Shown here: positions 1 to 5,495 of the stretch, piece by piece
Layout: every line of letters begins with the position of its first letter
Position numbering within the stretch: position 1 is the stretch's first letter
Source of the DNA: Candidatus Omnitrophota bacterium
GTDB taxonomy: Bacteria; Omnitrophota; Gorgyraeia; Gygaellales; Profunditerraquicolaceae
Length of the DNA stretch: 8,019 nt
Assembly: GCA_028716305.1 (NCBI GenBank)
Contig: JAQUQA010000054.1
Location: forward strand, 1 to 8,019
Reading direction: 5' to 3'
Made by a program: the position numbers and the translations under genes
The notes under the pieces: generated by a model
The model's database searches: none
What the model saw: the letters and a program-made list of their open reading frames with translations, nothing else
Told to the model about the DNA's origin: nothing

Positions 1-50
1 CTCGCGTTTCTTTCCCGGTTGATAGAAACTTTTTGATCGCGAGATAATAT

Positions 51-78
51 TTGAAATAAGCAGTGATTAGAGTATAAT
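51..78 (+). promoter_or_regulatory. Putative sigma70-type promoter for the flavodoxin gene
   Basis: TTGAAA at 51-56 and a perfect TATAAT at 73-78 are separated by 16 bp in an AT-rich stretch. Transcription would be expected to begin around 84-86, only 2-4 nt before the ATG at 88, and there is no Shine-Dalgarno-like sequence in that interval (TAATTTTGTC). If real, this promoter gives a nearly leaderless mRNA. Sequence match only. Confidence 0.5.
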
Positions 79-87
79 AATTTTGTC

Positions 88-585
88 ATGCGAAACCTTT
101 TAGTTTACTATTCTCATTACGGGAATACCGCTTTTGTCGCCAGCGAGTTTCAGGTCGCCTTGGAAAAGAAGGGGCAAACCGACATGTTTGAGCTGGAGTA
201 CAAGGGAAGCAAGCCCGGCCTGTTACCCCGGACTTTTTACCGGTTTTTCCCTTCGCAGGTCCCTCTGGCACCGGTTCCTTTCGACTGCGGCCAGTATGAC
301 CTGATCTGCCTGGGGATACCGGTGTGGGGTGGAAGGCCTTCGGCACCGGTATCAAAGTATTTGAGCCTCTGCCACAATATTGATAATAAGAGGATAATCT
401 GCTTTTTAGTCTATAGTATCGAAGCCAGCGCCAGGACCTGTTTTAACTATGTGAAAAGGTCGCTGGAGAAAAACGGGCGGCCCAGGATTATCCTGGAGGC
501 TTTTGTCCCCTGGCAAAAGGTGCAGGATAAAGAATTTCTGGAAAAGGCGATTTCAGAGGTAGTAGAAAAAGCGTGCAACGCTTAA
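88..585 (+). CDS. Flavodoxin family protein
   Basis: A 165-residue cytoplasmic protein with the flavodoxin fold, expected to bind FMN and carry electrons or act as a small NAD(P)H-linked flavoprotein. The N-terminus runs from a beta strand (LLVYYS, residues 4-9) into the FMN-phosphate loop S9-H-Y-G-N-T14, the classic (S/T)xxGNT form. A second hallmark is the strand-loop 'LICLGIPVWGGRPSAPV' near residues 72-88, which normally packs against the isoalloxazine ring. Length is typical of short-chain flavodoxins. The ATG at 88 is preferred because the next Met (residue 33) would delete the phosphate loop. There is no ribosome binding site; see the promoter entry. The 3' end carries a small palindrome over the stop codon. 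It may serve the radical SAM enzyme downstream as electron donor, but it has its own promoter and that link is inference. Confidence 0.82.
   Translation: MRNLLVYYSHYGNTAFVASEFQVALEKKGQTDMFELEYKGSKPGLLPRTFYRFFPSQVPLAPVPFDCGQYDLICLGIPVWGGRPSAPVSKYLSLCHNIDNKRIICFLVYSIEASARTCFNYVKRSLEKNGRPRIILEAFVPWQKVQDKEFLEKAISEVVEKACNA
569..583 (+). repeat. Short inverted repeat overlapping the end of the flavodoxin gene
   Basis: AAGCGT (569-574), GCA loop, ACGCTT (578-583) form a perfect 6-bp stem that encodes the last residues (KACNA) and the first base of the TAA stop. The AAAGCGT motif also occurs at the ends of the genes at 2046 and 5341, suggesting relation to the intergenic repeat family. It is not followed by a T-run, so it does not qualify as an intrinsic terminator. 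Confidence 0.5.
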
Positions 586-640
586 ACAATACGCGGTAAC
601 CTCTTTTTCAACATCAGCTTTAACCTGTTAAAAATTTTAC

Positions 641-668
641 TTGACAGTTTATTTTTTTGCCTTAAAAT
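641..668 (+). promoter_or_regulatory. Putative sigma70-type promoter of the PCP_red/PanE operon
   Basis: A consensus TTGACA (641-646) is followed after 16 bp by TAAAAT (663-668). Initiation would fall around 674-676, inside the 18-bp palindrome at 669-686, and would give a 5' leader of about 90 nt before the gene at 764. This is the strongest promoter candidate in the window, and no equally good one was noticed further downstream, so it may drive the genes to the right as well. Confidence 0.6.
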
Positions 669-699
669 ATAGTAAAATTTTACTATTTAAATTTTACTA
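669..699. promoter_or_regulatory. Operator-like palindrome with repeated half-sites
   Basis: ATAGTAAAATTTTACTAT at 669-686 is a perfect 18-bp palindrome directly downstream of the -10 element. The half-site AAATTTTACT recurs three times in the same orientation: 632-641 (running into the -35), 675-684 (inside the palindrome) and 689-698. The placement over the transcription start and flanking the -35 is what one expects for a repressor that occludes polymerase. I do not recognise the motif as that of a known regulator (it is not FapR, FabR or FabT consensus as I recall them). An AT-rich palindrome could also be accidental, but 18 perfect bases plus half-sites argue against this. Confidence 0.5.
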
Positions 700-763
700 A
701 TTTGCCAACTGATAAGTTCAAGTAGATTAGCCCGGTAGTTTTTGTGGCGGGCAGGGAGCAAGT

Positions 764-1039
764 ATGAAATGGAATCTTGAGGTGCAGCAAAGGTTTAAAG
801 CAATGATTGCCAAGATCCCGGTTTTTCACCGGGGGATCACGGAAAACGCGGTTACCTTGAGGGCAGAGGAAAATGCCAGGAACAGAAAGGTTGATCAGGT
901 CTGCGAAGAGGATGTCGTAGCGGCTTTTTTCTCGGATGTCCCTTCTCCGTTTTACAGTATGATGATCCGGCTCTTGGAACAGGCCGGGTTTGACTATAAG
1001 AAATACGGGTTCCCGAAAAACGGTAATCACGAGAAATGA
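764..1039 (+). CDS. Stand-alone PCP_red-domain protein
   Basis: A 91-residue soluble protein. Residues 2-55 match the small 'PCP_red' domain (PF08369) found at the C-terminus of the light-independent protochlorophyllide reductase subunit ChlB/BchB: W3 near the start, 'IAKIPVFHRG' (15-24), an Asn-Ala-Val helix followed by 'RAEENARNRKVDQV' and then 'CEEDVVAAFF'. The remaining C-terminal segment (FYSMMIRLLEQAGFDYKKYGF) looks like an amphipathic helix plus tail. There is no ChlB catalytic body, and stand-alone versions occur in bacteria that do not photosynthesise, so the name should not be read as chlorophyll synthesis. The molecular role is unknown to me. An AGGGAG ribosome binding site lies 5 nt upstream, and the stop overlaps the next start (ATGA), implying translational coupling to the dehydrogenase. 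Confidence 0.7.
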   Translation: MKWNLEVQQRFKAMIAKIPVFHRGITENAVTLRAEENARNRKVDQVCEEDVVAAFFSDVPSPFYSMMIRLLEQAGFDYKKYGFPKNGNHEK

Positions 1040-2046
1040 AAATAGCAGTGATCGGCCCCGGGGCCATCGGCGGATTGGTTGCCGGGTATCTTAAGCTTAA
1101 TCACGAAGAAGTTTCCCTGGTGGGCCACGCTGATGCGGTTGAGGCGATCCAAAAAAAAGGCCTGGAGATCTCCGGGGTCAGGGGTAAATTCAATTTGAAA
1201 ATAGATGTTTCCGGAGAGCTGGACTATTCTCCGGAGCTGGCGATTATCTGTACCAAGACCCAGGACCTCGCGGAATTTTTACAAAAGAACCGGGATTATT
1301 TAAAAGATTCCCTGATCCTCTGTGCGCAAAACGGCGTCAGGGCGGAAGAGATTATTTCAGGGTTCCTGCCTGAAAAGAATATTATCTCCAGTATTGTGAT
1401 GTTCGGATCAACATATCTGGAACCGGCAAAGATCACGCATAATTTCGAAGGCAGCTGGATCATCGGCAGGAGATCAGGCAGGAATGACGATCCGGTCATC
1501 AGGGTGTCCCGGGCGCTGGAAAAGGCATTTTCGGTGATCCTGGCCGAAGAATTACTGGGGATGAAATACCTGAAAATTTTTGTCAATGCCAATAACTGCC
1601 TGCCGGCAATTCTCGGGCAAAGCATGCAGGAAGTCTTTGCGCACGGTCAGATCAGCCGGATTAGTATCGCCATTTGGAAGGAAGGCCTGATGGTGACGGC
1701 CGCGGCGGGGATCAAGCTGGTTTCGCTCCCGGATTTTCCTTTGGAACGAATGGAGAAATTACTTGCTTTGCCCGGTGAGCAGGCAGCGGGGATTTTATCC
1801 GGGATCATCTCCGGTTTAAGTAAAGAGCCTTTATACGGGTCCATCCTGCAAAGCATAAAAAGAGGAAGGCCTTCGGAAATAGATTATATCAACGGAGAGT
1901 TTATCGCGTTGGCGGGAAAGCACAATACCCGCGCCCCGCTCAACGAGAAGTTAGTAGAAATGGTGCATGCGGTTGAACAGACTGGAAAGTTCTATAGCAA
2001 AGAAGAATTGGTAGAGGCAACAAAGAGTCTAATAGAAAAAGCGTAA
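1036..2046 (+). CDS. Ketopantoate reductase (PanE/ApbA) family dehydrogenase
   Basis: A 336-residue cytoplasmic NAD(P)H-dependent reductase of the 2-dehydropantoate 2-reductase family. The Rossmann loop is G7-P-G9-A-I-G12. The family's conserved QNG follows at 98-100. The helical C-terminal domain begins near 175 with the catalytic Lys region 'KYLKIFVNANNCLPAI' (K180, N184 likely equivalent to the E. coli Lys and Asn). The signature 'GRPSEIDYINGEF' (277-289, E281) and 'TRAPLNEKLVEMV' (298-310) close it. True PanE reduces 2-dehydropantoate to pantoate for CoA/ACP prosthetic group synthesis. Many paralogues reduce other 2-oxo or beta-keto acids, and next to a KS/ACP cluster either role is possible, so no symbol is given. 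It starts inside the previous gene's stop codon (ATGA), with no independent Shine-Dalgarno. Its last codons (EKA-stop) lie in an intergenic repeat. Confidence 0.85.
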   Translation: MKIAVIGPGAIGGLVAGYLKLNHEEVSLVGHADAVEAIQKKGLEISGVRGKFNLKIDVSGELDYSPELAIICTKTQDLAEFLQKNRDYLKDSLILCAQNGVRAEEIISGFLPEKNIISSIVMFGSTYLEPAKITHNFEGSWIIGRRSGRNDDPVIRVSRALEKAFSVILAEELLGMKYLKIFVNANNCLPAILGQSMQEVFAHGQISRISIAIWKEGLMVTAAAGIKLVSLPDFPLERMEKLLALPGEQAAGILSGIISGLSKEPLYGSILQSIKRGRPSEIDYINGEFIALAGKHNTRAPLNEKLVEMVHAVEQTGKFYSKEELVEATKSLIEKA

Positions 2047-2134
2047 AGCGCAAAGTTCAAAGCGCAAAGTTACAGCGTAAAGTTTTAAGTTTTACACTGC
2101 AGTTTTTCGCTTTGCCTTTTACGCTTTGCGCTAA
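2038..2134. repeat. Intergenic self-complementary repeat, copy A
   Basis: It is built from units like AGCGCAAAG (2047-2055 and 2061-2069) and AGCGTAAAG, with the inverted form CTTTGCGCT at 2124-2132, so the RNA could fold into a long imperfect hairpin. The left end AAAGCGTAA includes the stop codon of the dehydrogenase (2044-2046). The right end stops just before the weak ribosome binding site (AAGGT, 2144-2148) of the next gene. It lacks a GC stem plus T-run and so is not an ordinary intrinsic terminator. Confidence 0.75.
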
Positions 2135-2152
2135 AGGATAAATAAGGTAGCT

Positions 2153-2734
2153 ATGGTAGACACTCCATTCCCCAAATTAAAACTTACGGTTAATAAGGTA
2201 GAGGGTCATTGTTATCACGGTTACAAGATCGGCGACGAGCTGATCCTTGAGGATTTTACCCATCCGCCCAAGCATTTTTGCTTAGGGTTGGCGCACGCGT
2301 TGTTTCCGGTAATCTATGCCTTAAGTTTTGGGTCATGTTTCCCTTTCCGCGACAACCAGCGTTCTTTATTGGTAACCTGCCCCGACGGGGGCAAGCTTGA
2401 GTTTAAAGCCGAGATCCTGGACAAAGGAAGCAAGGTCCAGGTTATTCCCAAGGATGCGAATTTTAAAGGGCCGAATCCTAAGAAGATGGTTATTGAGGTC
2501 GTCAAGAGTAAAGGCAAATGCACCTTCGGCTATAAAGTCGGCGACAAGTGGGAGACCGTCGGATTAAAATGCATCCCGGGTTTTTGCGGAGCGGCTTTTC
2601 ATTGCGCCTTCCCGGCGCTGTTTGCCTTGAATTTCGGGGCAAAATTCTTTTTTATGGAAAATCCGGATTCGATTGATACGGTGACCTGCCCGGACGGGGG
2701 AAATATCGTGTTCAAGGTGGCAAGGATAGAATAA
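2153..2734 (+). CDS. Tandem-duplicated TIGR04076 family protein
   Basis: A 193-residue protein made of two copies of the small Cys-containing TIGR04076 domain, which normally stands alone at roughly 80-100 residues. Copy 1 spans about 8-89: 'KLKLTVNKVEGHC' (C20), 'YKIGDEL', an Ala/Leu-rich middle, then V-T-C76-P-D-G-G and 'LEFKAEIL'. Copy 2 spans about 111-193: 'KMVIEVVKSKGKC' (C123), 'YKVGDKW', 'CAFPALFALNFGAKFFF', then T-C179-P-D-G-G and 'IVFKVARIE'. The Cys after the first strand and the CPDGG motif are kept in both halves, suggesting a retained binding role, perhaps metal or a thiol function (inference). The family's function is unknown to me. There is no signal peptide. The hydrophobic middles are short and read as core helices or strands rather than secure membrane spans. 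The stop is TAATAG. Confidence 0.7.
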   Translation: MVDTPFPKLKLTVNKVEGHCYHGYKIGDELILEDFTHPPKHFCLGLAHALFPVIYALSFGSCFPFRDNQRSLLVTCPDGGKLEFKAEILDKGSKVQVIPKDANFKGPNPKKMVIEVVKSKGKCTFGYKVGDKWETVGLKCIPGFCGAAFHCAFPALFALNFGAKFFFMENPDSIDTVTCPDGGNIVFKVARIE

Positions 2735-2735
2735 T

Positions 2736-2830
2736 AGCGTAAAGTGTAAAGCGCAAAGCGCAAAACTAAAGCGCAAAACTTAAAACTTTACACTTAAACT
2801 TTACGCTTTATGCTTTACGCTTTGCGCTTA
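2736..2830. repeat. Intergenic self-complementary repeat, copy B
   Basis: Same family as copy A. AAGCGCAAAGCG at 2749-2760 is perfectly inverted as CGCTTTGCGCTT at 2818-2829, and AAGTGTAAAG at 2742-2751 is inverted as CTTTACACTT at 2786-2795, giving alternative nested hairpins. It starts 1 nt after the TAA stop of the TIGR04076 gene and ends 4 nt before the GAAGGA ribosome binding site of the ketosynthase. Confidence 0.78.
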
Positions 2831-2846
2831 AATTGAAGGATGAAAT

Positions 2847-4109
2847 ATGAAAAAAAGAAGGGTTGTGATTACCGGATTAGGAGTAGTTTCCCCAAACGGG
2901 ATCGGCAAGGATAAGGTTTGGGATGGAATGATCAATGGCCGTTCCGGCGTGCGCAGGGTCGACGGGTTTGATGTCTCTGTTTTTAATACCAAGATTGCCG
3001 CGGAGGTGCGCGATTTTGATCCTTTCAAGCTCGGGCTTACTCATGAAGAAGCCGTGCGCATGGATAGGTACGTGCAGTTCGGCGTTGTTGCCGCGGATAT
3101 GGCTTTTAAGGATTCCCGGCTGGACCTGGCCAAGGTCGATCCGCAGCGTTGCGGTGTCTGTCTGGCCAATGCCATCTGCGGGACAAAATATATGGAAGAG
3201 GAGTTTGCCCTGGTTACCGAAGACGGTAAGAACCCTATTGACCCCTCAAAGGTCAGGCCGGATTTATACGACGCGGCGATGTTCAATACACCATCGATTG
3301 AGATCTCCAGCCGTTATGGCCTGAAAGGAGTTTGCAATACCCTTTCTACCGGCTGTACCGCCGGGACGGATTCTTTGGGGTTCGGCCTGGAGACGATCCA
3401 GGACGGCGAGCACGATATCATGTTTTGCGGCGCTGCCGAAGCGCCGATCACACCGATTACCTTCGGTGCTTTTGACGTGGTCAACGTATTATCTTCGCGT
3501 AATGACAATCCGCAGGGGGCCTCCAGGCCGTTTGATAAGAAACGGGACGGTTTTGTCCTTTCCGAAGGAGCGGGGATCCTGGTGCTTGAAGAATTAGACC
3601 ATGCCCGGCGGCGCAATGCCACGATTTACGCCGAGGTACTCGGTTTCGGGACCAGTTGTAACGCCTTTCATATGACGGATCTCCCTGCCGATGGTTCGGC
3701 CATGGCCAGTTGCATCGATCTGGCGATAAAAGACGCCGCCCTGAACCCCAGGCAGATAGATTATATCAATGCCCACGGTTCATCGACGCGAATGAACGAT
3801 ATCTTTGAAACCGCGGCCTATAAAATGATTTTTGGGGATTACGCCTATAAGCTGCCGGCGAGTTCCCTGAAGTCGATGATCGGGCATCCTTTGGCCGCGG
3901 CCAATGCCATAGAGCTGGTGGTTTGCTCGCAGATCTTTCAAAAAGACCTGATCCCTCCGACTATAAATCAGGAGGAAAAAGACCCTTTATGCGACCTGGA
4001 CTATGTTCCGAATCAGGCCCGCCAGAAAAAAGTCAATATTATCTTAAAGACCTCCAGTGGTTTTTCCGGGATCCATTCGGCACTGGTCATAAAAAGGTTT
4101 GGTGAATAA
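2847..4109 (+). CDS. Beta-ketoacyl-ACP synthase (FabF/type II PKS KS-alpha-like), catalytically intact
   Basis: A 420-residue thiolase-fold condensing enzyme that would perform decarboxylative Claisen condensation of malonyl-ACP with an acyl-enzyme. The N-terminus 'VVITGLGVVSPNGIG' is the KS start signature. The nucleophile is C170 in 'STGCTAGTDSLG', the first His is H310 in 'YINAHGSSTRMND', the conserved Lys is K342 and the second His is H347 in 'KSMIGHPLAAANA'. All four are shifted by a constant +7 from E. coli FabF (C163, H303, K335, H340). Also present are 'RPFDKKRDGFVLSEGAG' (227-243) and the C-terminal 'GFSGIHSALV' gatekeeper loop in place of GFGGTN. The length suits FabF and PKS KS-alpha alike. 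GAAGGA lies 6 nt before the ATG. The TAA overlaps the start of the next gene (TAATG), as in KS-alpha/CLF pairs. Housekeeping FabF is the alternative, but the degenerate partner argues for a specialised synthase. Confidence 0.9.
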   Translation: MKKRRVVITGLGVVSPNGIGKDKVWDGMINGRSGVRRVDGFDVSVFNTKIAAEVRDFDPFKLGLTHEEAVRMDRYVQFGVVAADMAFKDSRLDLAKVDPQRCGVCLANAICGTKYMEEEFALVTEDGKNPIDPSKVRPDLYDAAMFNTPSIEISSRYGLKGVCNTLSTGCTAGTDSLGFGLETIQDGEHDIMFCGAAEAPITPITFGAFDVVNVLSSRNDNPQGASRPFDKKRDGFVLSEGAGILVLEELDHARRRNATIYAEVLGFGTSCNAFHMTDLPADGSAMASCIDLAIKDAALNPRQIDYINAHGSSTRMNDIFETAAYKMIFGDYAYKLPASSLKSMIGHPLAAANAIELVVCSQIFQKDLIPPTINQEEKDPLCDLDYVPNQARQKKVNIILKTSSGFSGIHSALVIKRFGE

Positions 4110-5341
4110 TGGTAAATAAAGTCGCGATTACGGGTATCGGTATAGTGGCCCCTTCGGGGATCGGGCGGCGGCAGTTCTGGGCGAACATTAAAGCCGGCCG
4201 GTCGTTCGTGAAAAAGATTACGCGGTTTGAGGCGACAAAGTATCCGTCGCATATTGCCGGCCAGATCGACGAGCTGGAAAAATACGGTAATATTTCCGAA
4301 AGACTGCTGAAGAAAATGGATGCCTTTTCGCACATGGCCCTGATCGCTTCAGAGTTGGCCCTGGAGGATGCCGGTATCGATATCAAGAAAGAAGACCCGA
4401 ACCTGGTGGGGATCTTTCTGGGTAATGCCATCGGGGGGTGGCTTTACGCGGAAACGGAATTAAGGGATTTGTATATCGAGGGCCGCGAGGGAGTATCTCC
4501 CTATATGGCCTCGGCCTGGTTCCCCGCAGCTCCCCAGGGGCAAGTTTCGATTTATTACGGGATCAAGGGATTTTCCAAAACAGTGGTAGCCGACCGGGCC
4601 AGTTCTTTGCAGGCGCTAGGGTACGCCCGCAAGACCCTGGCCAAAGGTAAGCTGAATATGATCCTTGCCGGAGGCATGGAGGCCCCGGTTACTCCTTATG
4701 CCCTGCTTTGTTGTAATACTTACGGAGGGCTTTCTCAGGACAACGAGCATCCCGAGCAGGCCTACCGGCCGTTTGATCGTAAGCGCAGCGGTTTCGTGAT
4801 TGGCGAGGGCGCCGGTATCGTGGTTTTAGAGAGCCAGGAGCGCGCCAGGGCCCGTCAGGCAAAGATCTATGCCTGTATTTCCGGTTACGGCACAAGCTGC
4901 GACGGAAAGGACCGGATCTCTCCAGATAAGGATTCCGCGGAGTTGACCAGGGCTATCCGCATGGCGTTACAAGACGCGAATTGCCCTCCCGCAGAGATTG
5001 ATTATATCAGCCTTGACGGGGTAGCCATGGATATCTGGGACCGCACGGAAATAGATGCGATCAAGCAGGTTTTCGGCGCCAGGAGCAAAGAGATCCCTTT
5101 AAGCTGTCCAAAATCGATGTTCGGAAATCTCCTGGGGGCCTCCGGGGCAATAGACATGATCATCACCGTCTTGGCGATGGAACACAGTTTACTGCCGCCG
5201 ACGATCAACCTGGACGAACCTGATTTTTCAGGATTTAATTTTGTTACCAAGGAAGCCAGGCCGCAGGAGATCCGCAAGGCACTGATTATTTCGCGCGGCA
5301 GAGGCGGGATCAATTCGGCACTGGTCGTGGAAAAAGCGTAA
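4109..5341 (+). CDS. Chain-length-factor-like (KS-beta) ketosynthase homologue lacking the active site
   Basis: A 410-residue ketosynthase-fold protein, clearly homologous to its upstream neighbour: same 'VAITGIGIVAPSGIG' start, 'RPFDRKRSGFVIGEGAGIVVLE' core and 'GGINSALVV' end, aligning around the active site with a constant offset of 7. At the catalytic positions it has R163 instead of Cys ('VVADRASSLQALGYA'), D303 instead of His ('YISLDGVAMD') and N340 instead of His ('KSMFGNLLGASG'), while Lys335 is retained. It therefore should not condense on its own. By analogy with type II PKS chain length factors and other degenerate KS subunits, it likely forms a heterodimer with the upstream KS and shapes the chain tunnel or primes it. 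Actinobacterial CLFs usually carry Gln at the Cys position, so this is not a standard CLF. The start shares one base with the KS stop, implying coupled, equimolar translation. Confidence 0.85.
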   Translation: MVNKVAITGIGIVAPSGIGRRQFWANIKAGRSFVKKITRFEATKYPSHIAGQIDELEKYGNISERLLKKMDAFSHMALIASELALEDAGIDIKKEDPNLVGIFLGNAIGGWLYAETELRDLYIEGREGVSPYMASAWFPAAPQGQVSIYYGIKGFSKTVVADRASSLQALGYARKTLAKGKLNMILAGGMEAPVTPYALLCCNTYGGLSQDNEHPEQAYRPFDRKRSGFVIGEGAGIVVLESQERARARQAKIYACISGYGTSCDGKDRISPDKDSAELTRAIRMALQDANCPPAEIDYISLDGVAMDIWDRTEIDAIKQVFGARSKEIPLSCPKSMFGNLLGASGAIDMIITVLAMEHSLLPPTINLDEPDFSGFNFVTKEARPQEIRKALIISRGRGGINSALVVEKA

Positions 5342-5481
5342 AACGCAAAGCGCAATACCCAAACCTATCGGATGGTTTGGTATGCCGCTTCGTGCGGCAA
5401 AGCGCAAAACTACAGCGCAAAGCGCAAAACGTTTTGAGTTTTACATTTTAGTTTTGCGGTTTGAGTTTTGAATTTTGCGCT
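5333..5481. repeat. Intergenic self-complementary repeat, copy C (with nested hairpins)
   Basis: It begins with AAAGCGTAA, which contains the stop codon of the upstream gene (5339-5341). AGCGCAAAA appears at 5401-5409 and 5421-5429, with the inverse TTTTGCGCT at 5473-5481 ending right at the ribosome binding site. A 12-bp palindrome CAAAACGTTTTG lies at 5425-5436. It is longer than copies A and B because a hairpin-rich segment (5355-5399) sits within it. Confidence 0.75.
5355..5399. repeat. Double-hairpin segment nested in repeat copy C
   Basis: ATACCCAAACC (5355-5365) pairs with GGTTTGGTAT (5374-5383) with one bulged C around an 8-nt loop. It is followed directly by TGCCGC (5383-5388), loop TTCGT, GCGGCA (5394-5399). 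Its composition differs from the surrounding AAAGCGCAAA units, which resume on the right side, so it looks like an insertion into the repeat. There is no T-run after either stem, so termination is not supported. Confidence 0.55.
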
Positions 5482-5484
5482 AAA

Positions 5485-5490
5485 AGGAGG
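5485..5490 (+). promoter_or_regulatory. Consensus ribosome binding site of the radical SAM gene
   Basis: AGGAGG placed 5 nt before the ATG at 5496, preceded immediately by the right end of repeat copy C. It is the best Shine-Dalgarno in the window and suggests strong independent initiation for this gene. Confidence 0.8.
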
Positions 5491-5495
5491 CTGTA

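Larger units (their letters stand above)
586..763. other. AT-rich regulatory gap between flavodoxin and PCP_red genes
   Basis: No gene is seen in this 178-bp stretch, which is much richer in A+T than the flanking genes from about 619 to 720. It holds a short palindrome TTTAAC-CT-GTTAAA at 619-632, the promoter at 641-668, the operator-like palindrome and half-sites at 669-699, a GCCCG/CGGGC inverted pair (730-734 with 748-752), and an AGGGAG ribosome binding site at 753-758 placed 5 nt before the ATG at 764. Confidence 0.6.

Noticed and set aside
1..43. CTCGCG (1-6) / CGCGAG (38-43) inverted pair upstream of the flavodoxin promoter
   Set aside because: Only 6 bp with a 31-bp spacer at the window edge. 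Plausible by chance and no supporting half-sites.
2038..2134. CRISPR-like array in the AGCGCAAAG repeats
   Set aside because: Units are short, irregularly spaced and inverted, with no unique spacers of constant length and no cas genes.
2935..3324. 129-codon + strand frame inside the ketosynthase gene
   Set aside because: An out-of-frame shadow of the KS coding sequence, rich in Arg/Ser/Trp, with no recognisable motif.
5383..5399. GC-rich hairpin as an intrinsic terminator after the CLF-like gene
   Set aside because: The stem is good but is followed by AAGCGCAAAAC, not a T-run, and the genes on either side look functionally linked.
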